In this document: positions 1-4,826 of the stretch, piece after piece
Layout of the letters: each line of letters starts with the position of its first letter
How positions within the stretch are numbered: the stretch's first letter is position 1
Source of the DNA: an uncultured Clostridia bacterium
Lineage (GTDB): Bacteria; Bacillota; Clostridia; Oscillospirales; Acutalibacteraceae
DNA: 8,481 nt
Reading direction: 5' to 3'
Assembly: GCA_947174455.1 (NCBI GenBank)
Contig: CAMWIZ010000023.1
Span: forward strand, 1-8,481
Made by a program: the position numbers and the translations under genes
Notes under the pieces: model-generated
Seen by the model: the letters and a program-made list of their open reading frames with translations, nothing else
Database searches by the model: none
Told to the model about the DNA's origin: nothing

Positions 1-875
1 TTATTGACGAGGTTTGGTATCCTAAGTTTGGTCCCGGTCAGCTTTGGGAAACAGTTGCCGATGAAGTGGTAAAGCTTGGCGGTACAATCAAAAAGGGATA
101 TTCCGTTAAAAATGTAGTTTTGAATAAGGATAAAGTTACACAGGTTGTGTGTGAAACCGAGAACGGCAGTGTAACCGTTGAGGGCGATATATTCATCTCC
201 ACAATGCCTGTTAAGGATTTGGTTGTCGGTATGACAGGTGATAAGCCTAATGACAACATTGTTGCCATTGCAAAGGGCCTGCCGTACAGAGATTTTGTAA
301 CAGTCGGACTGCTTGTTAATAAGCTTAGTTTGAAAAACGAAACTGATATCAAGACGCTTGGTAACGTTGTTCCCGACTGTTGGATTTATGTTCAGGAAAC
401 TAAGGTTAAGCTTGGAAGAATACAGATATTTAACAACTGGAGTCCATATTTGGTTAAAGATCCCGAAAATACCGTTTGGGTTGGTCTTGAGTACTTCTGC
501 GAGGAGGGCGACGATTTCTGGAATCTTTCCGATGATGAGTGTATTAAGCTTGCAGCAAGAGAACTTGCGGAAATGGGTGTTATTGAGTCTGTTAATGATG
601 TTAAGGATTCACACCGTGAACGTATAAAAAAGGCATATCCTGCGTATTTTGATACATACTCAGAGATGGACACTCTTATTGCACAGCTTAACAAGTATGA
701 AAATCTGTTCTGCATTGGTAGAAACGGTCAGCACCGTTATAATAACATGGACCACTCAATGGTTACAGCGTTCAGAGCAGTTGATGCTATCTTTGCTAAC
801 TCTACAGATAAATCCGCAATATGGAATGTAAATACAGAGAAGTCCTATCACGAAACAAAGGAAGAAAAGGCTTAA
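1..875 (+). CDS. FAD/NAD(P)-dependent oxidoreductase of the amine oxidase / UDP-galactopyranose mutase-like type, C-terminal part (5' cut by window edge)
   Basis: The reading frame is open from base 3 to the TAA at 873-875, giving about 290 residues with no start inside the window. The GTG at 66 lies inside a conserved block and is not a real start, because the frame before it already reads YPKFGPGQLWETVADEVVK, a typical substrate/FAD-domain motif of protoporphyrinogen-oxidase-like flavoproteins. Next come GGTI and DIFISTMPV, part of the FAD-domain sheet, where the protein returns to the nucleotide fold. Near the C terminus, NLFCIGRNGQHRYNNMDHSM is the usual last FAD-contacting segment of this family. 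The Rossmann GxGxxG motif would lie upstream of the window. No substrate can be named. Members of this family often sit beside glycosyltransferases, and the next gene is a GT39-like enzyme 10 bases away, probably in the same operon. A role in sugar or lipid-linked sugar metabolism is therefore plausible but inferred. Confidence 0.8.
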   Translation, partial: IDEVWYPKFGPGQLWETVADEVVKLGGTIKKGYSVKNVVLNKDKVTQVVCETENGSVTVEGDIFISTMPVKDLVVGMTGDKPNDNIVAIAKGLPYRDFVTVGLLVNKLSLKNETDIKTLGNVVPDCWIYVQETKVKLGRIQIFNNWSPYLVKDPENTVWVGLEYFCEEGDDFWNLSDDECIKLAARELAEMGVIESVNDVKDSHRERIKKAYPAYFDTYSEMDTLIAQLNKYENLFCIGRNGQHRYNNMDHSMVTAFRAVDAIFANSTDKSAIWNVNTEKSYHETKEEKA

Positions 876-885
876 GAGGTATTTT

Positions 886-2475
886 ATGAGTAAGATATCC
901 AAAATGATGACACCGCCTTCAAAGGCGTCTGTTCTTACAGAGCCGACCGATGAGGGTGCAAAGCTTGTTAAACCAATGCTTGTTTTCTTTGGTTTGGTCT
1001 GTTTGCTGTTCACTGTGTGCTTTAACCAACTAAATACTGTCAATGCTATACCTATAATGATTGTTGGCTTGGCGGTTGTTGTCGGCTTATTCATCTTTAT
1101 GAAGATCACAGGGAAGATGTCTGTCGAGAATTTTATAATTCTGCTTTTTGTTGCAGGTATTATAATTAGGCTGGGGTATGTTCTGTATACACCGCTTACC
1201 GAGTCCTCAAGAGTACGTCAGCATGATGTGTATGCCTTCGGTTCAGGTAAGGGTCATTCAGGTTATATAGAGCATTTCTATGAAAATGGGTTTAAACTTG
1301 CAGATTTCAACCCAACTACAGTTTCTCAGTTCTACCACCCTCCACTGCACCATTTTTTGGCGGCACTGTGGATGCGTGTGCTGACTCTTTTTGGAATGTC
1401 ATATGAGCGTGCAATAACAAGTCTGCAGTTTCTTGCGTTGTTTTATTCATGCTGCTGTATGCTTGTTTCAGAGAGAATTTTCAGAGTCTTTAACTTAAAA
1501 GGTGCAGGGCTTTGCACTGCTTTGGCAGTTGTAGTTTTTCATCCTACGATGATTTTACTGTCGGGAAGTATAAATAATGACCAGCTTGCACTGCTTTTTA
1601 CCTTACTTGCTGTGTATACAACTGTAAAATGGTATAATGACAGCACAACTAAAAATATTCTTTTGGTAGCGTTGTCTATCGGTTTGGGAATGATGACAAA
1701 GCTTTCGGTTGCTCTTGTAGCACCGCCTGTTGCCATAGTTTTTCTTATAAAGCTTATACAGGCAAACAAGAAGAAAACCGTTGATTATATTGGTCAATAC
1801 TGTGTGTTCGGCGTTGTTTGCATACCCTTGGGAATGTGGTTTGCAATCAGAAATTTCATAAAATATCAAGTGCCGCTGACATACGTTGCAAAGCTTTCGG
1901 ATACATCTGATCAGTATTTGGGAAACTATTCTGTTTCAGAGCGACTGTTTGGATTTTCAAATCATCCATTTGAAAATGTATTTTTAAACAGAATTGCAAC
2001 AGGAGCAGATTTCTATGAGTATAATCCTTTTGTTGCAATACTGAAATCTTCAATTTTCGGCGAGTACAAATTTTCAGATACAAATGATGCAATAACTCCT
2101 TTCTGTAGAATTTTGCTGATATTGAATTTTGTTGTGATTGCTGTGTCCTTGTGTGCTATGATTTATATGCTGATTAAAAAGAAAAGCATCATTGACAAAA
2201 ATATGAAGATATTTATAGCAGCCTTTTACTTATTGCTGTTTGGCAATTTCATAAACTTCTGCTTTAAATATCCGCATAACTGTTCAATGGACTTCCGCTA
2301 CATTGTTCCGACGATGATAATTGGTGCTATGTTTATCGGTATGCTTGTTCAGTATGCTTATGAGAACAAAAAAGATGTTAAGCTGAAGCTGACATATTTT
2401 ACAGCTCTAGGTTCGTCTGCTGTTTTCTCTGCTTTCTCAATAATTGTATATATCATGTTGGGTATTAAAACTTAA
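886..2475 (+). CDS. GT39-like integral membrane glycosyltransferase (GT-C fold)
   Basis: A 529-residue polytopic membrane protein. GAGG at 876-879 is spaced 6 bases from the ATG. A hydrophilic N-terminal tail of about 28 residues is followed by hydrophobic segments near residues 30-46, 55-72 and 82-101. The first large external loop carries QHDVYAFGSGKGH (112-124) and YHPPLHH (150-156). In GT-C enzymes this loop holds the catalytic acidic residue, here most likely Asp114. Further motifs are NNDQL (230-234), TKLS (271-274) and the C-terminal DFRYIVP (469-475), with more membrane spans between and after them. GT-C enzymes move a sugar from a polyprenyl-phosphate donor to a lipid or protein acceptor on the outer face of the membrane; the acceptor cannot be read from sequence. 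The gene follows the oxidoreductase by 10 bases and ends just before a terminator, so the two are probably co-transcribed. Family assignment is good; the substrate is unknown. Confidence 0.82.
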   Translation: MSKISKMMTPPSKASVLTEPTDEGAKLVKPMLVFFGLVCLLFTVCFNQLNTVNAIPIMIVGLAVVVGLFIFMKITGKMSVENFIILLFVAGIIIRLGYVLYTPLTESSRVRQHDVYAFGSGKGHSGYIEHFYENGFKLADFNPTTVSQFYHPPLHHFLAALWMRVLTLFGMSYERAITSLQFLALFYSCCCMLVSERIFRVFNLKGAGLCTALAVVVFHPTMILLSGSINNDQLALLFTLLAVYTTVKWYNDSTTKNILLVALSIGLGMMTKLSVALVAPPVAIVFLIKLIQANKKKTVDYIGQYCVFGVVCIPLGMWFAIRNFIKYQVPLTYVAKLSDTSDQYLGNYSVSERLFGFSNHPFENVFLNRIATGADFYEYNPFVAILKSSIFGEYKFSDTNDAITPFCRILLILNFVVIAVSLCAMIYMLIKKKSIIDKNMKIFIAAFYLLLFGNFINFCFKYPHNCSMDFRYIVPTMIIGAMFIGMLVQYAYENKKDVKLKLTYFTALGSSAVFSAFSIIVYIMLGIKT

Positions 2476-2488
2476 TTTAAAGGTTGTT

Positions 2489-2520
2489 AAAAATCCCTGT
2501 CAAATGAGATGGGGATTTTT
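2489..2520 (+). terminator. Intrinsic terminator after the GT39-like gene
   Basis: Nine-base arms AAAAATCCC (2489-2497) and GGGATTTTT (2512-2520) pair perfectly around a 14-base loop. The run of T at the end of the right arm serves as the U-tract. It starts 13 bases after the stop codon of the glycosyltransferase and separates that operon from bioY. Confidence 0.8.
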
Positions 2521-2527
2521 AAAGTAA

Positions 2528-2566
2528 TGATTGTCACCTTGCATCTAAAATTTTAGGTGACAATCA
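2528..2566 (+). promoter_or_regulatory. Probable BirA (biotin repressor) operator upstream of bioY
   Basis: A perfect inverted repeat, TGATTGTCACCT (2528-2539) and AGGTGACAATCA (2555-2566), is separated by 15 bases. The layout of TTGT-type half sites facing ACAA-type half sites about 15 bases apart, directly before a biotin transporter gene, matches the known BirA operator plan (TTGTNAACC, about 15 bases, GGTTNACAA). The inner half-site bases (CACCT rather than AAACC) deviate from the common consensus. The spacer contains TAAAAT (2546-2551), a possible -10 element, although no good -35 is visible. The spacer and right arm also contain a second palindrome, CTAAAATTTTAG (2545-2556). No T-run follows, so a terminator is unlikely. 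Confidence 0.65.
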
Positions 2567-2590
2567 CAATATAAAAATGAGGTGTTAATT

Positions 2591-3214
2591 ATGAAAAAAA
2601 GTGAGGGCTTTAACAGCAAAAGTACGGTTCTTACAATGACCTGTACCGCAATTTCAGTTGCGTTGATAGTTGTTTGTACCCTAATCAGTGTTCCGACAGT
2701 TGTACCGTTTACATTGCAAACATTTGCACTGTTTGTAATATTAGGTTTATTTGATGCTAAAATAAGTATACTGTCAGTTGTTGTGTATATTTTGATGGGA
2801 CTTGTGGGGCTGCCTGTTTTTGCAGGACAGAAGTCGGGTATTGCCGTCATTTTTGGACCTACCGGGGGATATTTAATTGGATTTATTCTTTGTATGCTTA
2901 TATGTACTCTGCTTAGGAAAATCAAGAAAGACTCCAACGTAGTCATGGTTGTCGGATGGGTTGTGGGCATGGTCGTATACGACCTGTTTGGTACGGTATG
3001 GTTTTGTGCTGTATATACTAAGGAACTTAGCGGTGCAGCGTTTATTTCCGCACTGTCCGTATGTGTTCTCCCGTTTATAATTCCGGATTTATTAAAAATG
3101 GCAGCAGCACTTTTTATTGTTGACAGAATAACTTTGCCATTGAAAAAAATGGGATTAGGACTTGCTTCGCCACGTGCTTACAAGAGTACTGAAAAGAGCG
3201 ATTTTAACTGCTGA
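2591..3214 (+). CDS. bioY: BioY, biotin-binding S component of an ECF transporter
   Basis: A 207-residue membrane protein of normal BioY length. ATG at 2591 is chosen because GAGGTG (2579-2584) lies at ideal distance; the in-frame GTG at 2582 is part of that ribosome binding site. Family motifs are PFTLQTF (39-45), YILMGLVGLPVFAG (66-79), GPTGGYLIGF (89-98) and IPDLLKMAAA (164-173), spread over about six hydrophobic segments. BioY binds biotin in the membrane and delivers it inward, either with the shared EcfA1-EcfA2-EcfT energy module or at low efficiency alone. No ecf or biotin synthesis genes lie here, which suggests a scavenger that relies on a shared module encoded elsewhere. Regulation is probably by BirA through the inverted repeat upstream. 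The last 20 or so residues form a hydrophilic cytoplasmic tail. Confidence 0.92.
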   Translation: MKKSEGFNSKSTVLTMTCTAISVALIVVCTLISVPTVVPFTLQTFALFVILGLFDAKISILSVVVYILMGLVGLPVFAGQKSGIAVIFGPTGGYLIGFILCMLICTLLRKIKKDSNVVMVVGWVVGMVVYDLFGTVWFCAVYTKELSGAAFISALSVCVLPFIIPDLLKMAAALFIVDRITLPLKKMGLGLASPRAYKSTEKSDFNC

Positions 3215-3231
3215 CATTTATGTTTTTGTGC

Positions 3232-3262
3232 AAAAATGCTGTCAAACAGTGCATTGTTTCTT
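3232..3262 (+). terminator. Possible weak terminator after bioY
   Basis: AATGC-TGT (3235-3242) can pair with ACA and GCATT (3246-3255) around a 3-base loop with a 2-base bulge. An interrupted T-rich stretch, GTTTCTT, follows. The stem is short and bulged, so this is a tentative call. It also overlaps the -35 of the ilvE promoter. Confidence 0.3.
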
Positions 3263-3289
3263 GACATTTTGCAGGAACAGTAATATAAT
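3261..3289 (+). promoter_or_regulatory. Consensus sigma-A promoter of ilvE
   Basis: TTGACA (3261-3266) and TATAAT (3284-3289) both match the housekeeping consensus exactly and are separated by the optimal 17 bases. Transcription should start near 3296, giving a leader of about 53 bases. That is too short for a T-box, so tRNA-dependent control of this branched-chain gene is not supported. The leader holds a small hairpin, GATAG (3303-3307) with CTATC (3311-3315). Confidence 0.9.
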
Positions 3290-3349
3290 TAGTCGTAATG
3301 AGGATAGTTTCTATCAGAACTTTTTATTCGCATAAGGAGATGCATTTTA

Positions 3350-4417
3350 ATGTTGGACATCAAAATAACCAAAACTACAAATCCAAAGCAAAAGCCTGCT
3401 GCGGATCAACCTTTAAAGTTTGGTAAAATTTTCACGGACCATATGTTTGTGATGAATTACACAGAGGGCAAGGGTTGGCACGATCCGAGGATTGTTCCGT
3501 TCCAGAACATTTCCCTTTCTCCTGCTGCTATGGTTTATCACTATGGTCAGGAGATGTTCGAGGGACTTAAGGCTTACAAGGGTGAAAACGGAGAGATTCA
3601 CCTTTTTAGACCTGATATGAATGCAAAAAGAACTAATGTAACAAATGAACGTCTGTGTATTCCGCAGATTCCTGAGGAGGATTTTGTTCAGGCTGTTAAG
3701 GCAGTTGTCGATGTAGACCGTGATTGGGTTCCGTCAGCTCCCGGTACTTCACTTTATGTTCGTCCGTTTATTATTGCAACAGATGAATTTTTGGGTGTTG
3801 CACCGTCACAGACATATTTGTTTATGGTAATTCTTTCACCAAGTGGTGCTTATTATTCCAGTGGTTTGGCTCCTGTGGGAATTTGGATTGAAGATGAGTA
3901 TGTTCGTGCTGTAAGAGGCGGTATGGGCTTTGCTAAGACAGGCGGTAACTATGCTGCAAGTCTTATTGGACAGGTAAAGGCACACGACGGCGGTTATTCA
4001 CAGGTACTTTGGCTTGACGGTGTTGAGCGTAAGTACATAGAAGAAGTTGGAGCAATGAATATTTTCTTCAAGATAGACGGTAAGGTAGTAACACCTGTGC
4101 TAAACGGCAGCATTCTTCCGGGTATTACCAGAGACTCCACTATAAACCTATGCAAGAGCTGGGGTATTGAGGTAGAGGAAAGAAGAATTTCCGTAGATGA
4201 GGTTATAGAGGCACAGCAGAGCGGCAGACTTGAGGAAGTATTTGGCACCGGTACTGCAGCAGTTATTTCCCCTGTTGGTAAGCTTAGATATGTTGACGAT
4301 GTTATGGTTATCAATGACGGCAAGATTGGTGAACTTAGCCACAGGCTTTATGAAACTATGACAGGTATTCAGTACGGTAAAATAGATGATCCGTTTGGCT
4401 GGAGAGTTACTATCTAA
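3350..4417 (+). CDS. ilvE: Branched-chain amino acid aminotransferase (PLP, fold type IV)
   Basis: A 355-residue enzyme of the longer, BCAT-like subfamily. It interconverts leucine, isoleucine and valine with their 2-oxo acids, using glutamate/2-oxoglutarate and pyridoxal phosphate in the cytoplasm. AAGGAGA (3334-3340) precedes the ATG by 9 bases. Landmarks in order are MFEGLKAY (69-76), LFRPDMNAKR (85-94), YVRPF (136-140), FAKTGGNYAAS (194-204, where Lys196 should be the Schiff-base lysine), EEVGAMNIFF (231-240), GSILPGITRDS (253-263) and VFGTGTAAVISPVG (297-310). All family motifs appear intact. The gene has its own strong promoter. No clear terminator follows before feoA, so some readthrough into the iron genes is likely. 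The final step of branched-chain synthesis is the likely role, though a catabolic role is possible. Confidence 0.95.
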   Translation: MLDIKITKTTNPKQKPAADQPLKFGKIFTDHMFVMNYTEGKGWHDPRIVPFQNISLSPAAMVYHYGQEMFEGLKAYKGENGEIHLFRPDMNAKRTNVTNERLCIPQIPEEDFVQAVKAVVDVDRDWVPSAPGTSLYVRPFIIATDEFLGVAPSQTYLFMVILSPSGAYYSSGLAPVGIWIEDEYVRAVRGGMGFAKTGGNYAASLIGQVKAHDGGYSQVLWLDGVERKYIEEVGAMNIFFKIDGKVVTPVLNGSILPGITRDSTINLCKSWGIEVEERRISVDEVIEAQQSGRLEEVFGTGTAAVISPVGKLRYVDDVMVINDGKIGELSHRLYETMTGIQYGKIDDPFGWRVTI

Positions 4418-4482
4418 GTGTAACACTTTCCCTGTGTACGCATACCCTGAAAGTATATAAAGTGTATGAGGGTAGATGCAGT
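4418..4482 (+). promoter_or_regulatory. ilvE-feoA spacer with competing inverted repeats around the feoA ribosome binding site
   Basis: Two pairings are visible. ACACTTT (4423-4429) can pair with AAAGTGT (4459-4465). TACCCT (4443-4448) can pair with AGGGTA (4469-4474), which would bury GAGGG (4468-4472), the likely feoA ribosome binding site. The two interleave, so they are mutually exclusive or form a pseudoknot. AT-rich TATATAAA (4454-4461) could be a -10, but no matching -35 is seen. A regulatory function is inferred only. Confidence 0.25.
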
Positions 4483-4722
4483 ATGGAAGGTTTACTTATA
4501 ACGACCTTGTGTGATCTCCCCGCTGGGAATGCCTGTACAATTATCGGTGTTGACGATAGTCTTCCTGTTAAGAAACGGCTTGATGAGTTGGGTCTTTTTA
4601 CAGGTGCTGACATATATAAGCTGCAGGTAGGTCCTCAGGGTAACCCTGTTGCGGTTAGAGTTTGTGGTGCTGTTTTGGCACTGCGTGCTGACGACACAAG
4701 GTATATATCGGTTGCATACTGA
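4483..4722 (+). CDS. feoA: FeoA, small cytoplasmic partner of the ferrous iron transporter
   Basis: A 79-residue SH3-like protein of the FeoA family. The pattern LxxLPAGxxCTIxGVD, then VKKRLDELGLFTGADIYKLQVGP (23 residues apart from the next block), then GNPVAVRVCGAVLALRADDTRYI follows the known FeoA order: a strand-rich start, the L-x-E-L-G-L-x-x-G turn, and the PVAV/ALR strands near the end. ATG at 4483 is chosen because GAGGG (4468-4472) lies 10 bases upstream; the in-frame GTG at 4462 lacks a ribosome binding site and would add seven atypical residues. FeoA acts at the cytoplasmic side of FeoB in Fe(II) uptake, and its exact role is debated. It lies 65 bases after ilvE and 104 bases before feoB, with a terminator in the latter gap. 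Confidence 0.88.
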   Translation: MEGLLITTLCDLPAGNACTIIGVDDSLPVKKRLDELGLFTGADIYKLQVGPQGNPVAVRVCGAVLALRADDTRYISVAY

Positions 4723-4731
4723 TATTCGTTT

Positions 4732-4744
4732 AAGCCTTAGGCTT
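4732..4744 (+). repeat. Palindrome between feoA and feoB, possible metal-repressor operator
   Basis: AAGCCT (4732-4737) and AGGCTT (4739-4744) are perfect inverted arms around a single central T. The site lies upstream of feoB, followed by three AT-rich AGTAT repeats (4749, 4758, 4766). The TTAGGC-type half sequence loosely resembles operators of DtxR/IdeR-like iron regulators, but the match is partial and no Fur box (GATAATGATAATCATTATC) is visible. A weak promoter reading TTAGGC (4737-4742), 17 bases, TATAAA (4760-4765) would overlap it. Confidence 0.3.
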
Positions 4745-4771
4745 GCTTAGTATTAAAAGTATAAAAGTATT

Positions 4772-4814
4772 AAGGACGTTTGATTTGATTTTTCATTTCA
4801 GACGTCCTTTTTTT
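4772..4814 (+). terminator. Strong intrinsic terminator between feoA and feoB
   Basis: AAGGACGTTTGA (4772-4783) pairs with TCAGACGTCCTT (4798-4809) over 12 base pairs including one G-T. The loop is 14 bases and the hairpin runs into seven T (4808-4814). The feoB ribosome binding site (GGGGG, 4815-4819) begins on the very next base, so no promoter fits between the terminator and feoB. Transcription of feoB must therefore read through it, or the hairpin is controlled as an attenuator. Confidence 0.75.
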
Positions 4815-4826
4815 GGGGGCTTTTCT

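Noticed and set aside
756..1109. A 117-residue minus-strand open frame across the oxidoreductase-GT39 junction
   Set aside because: It overlaps two well-supported genes in opposite direction and has no family resemblance.
2529..2565. Transposon end or attachment site at the bioY inverted repeat
   Set aside because: There is no transposase, target duplication or second copy in the window, and the position and spacing fit a biotin operator better.
2545..2970. A 141-residue minus-strand open frame over the bioY start
   Set aside because: It is antisense to BioY motifs and runs through the operator; low-complexity Thr/Ile content is typical of a shadow frame.
3290..3349. T-box or amino-acid attenuator in the ilvE leader
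   Set aside because: The leader is only about 53 bases, with a 5-bp hairpin and no T-box sequence or terminator.
4743..4826. N-terminal extension of FeoB from TTG at 4743
   Set aside because: The added 28 residues translate the terminator hairpin and T-run, have no FeoB counterpart, and ATG 4827 directly precedes the conserved G domain with a GGGGG ribosome binding site.
4723..4826. Classical Fur box or known metal riboswitch before feoB
   Set aside because: No stretch resembles the Fur GATAAT repeat pattern, and the roughly 100-base spacer lacks the multi-helix layout of known metal riboswitches; only a short palindrome and one terminator hairpin are present.
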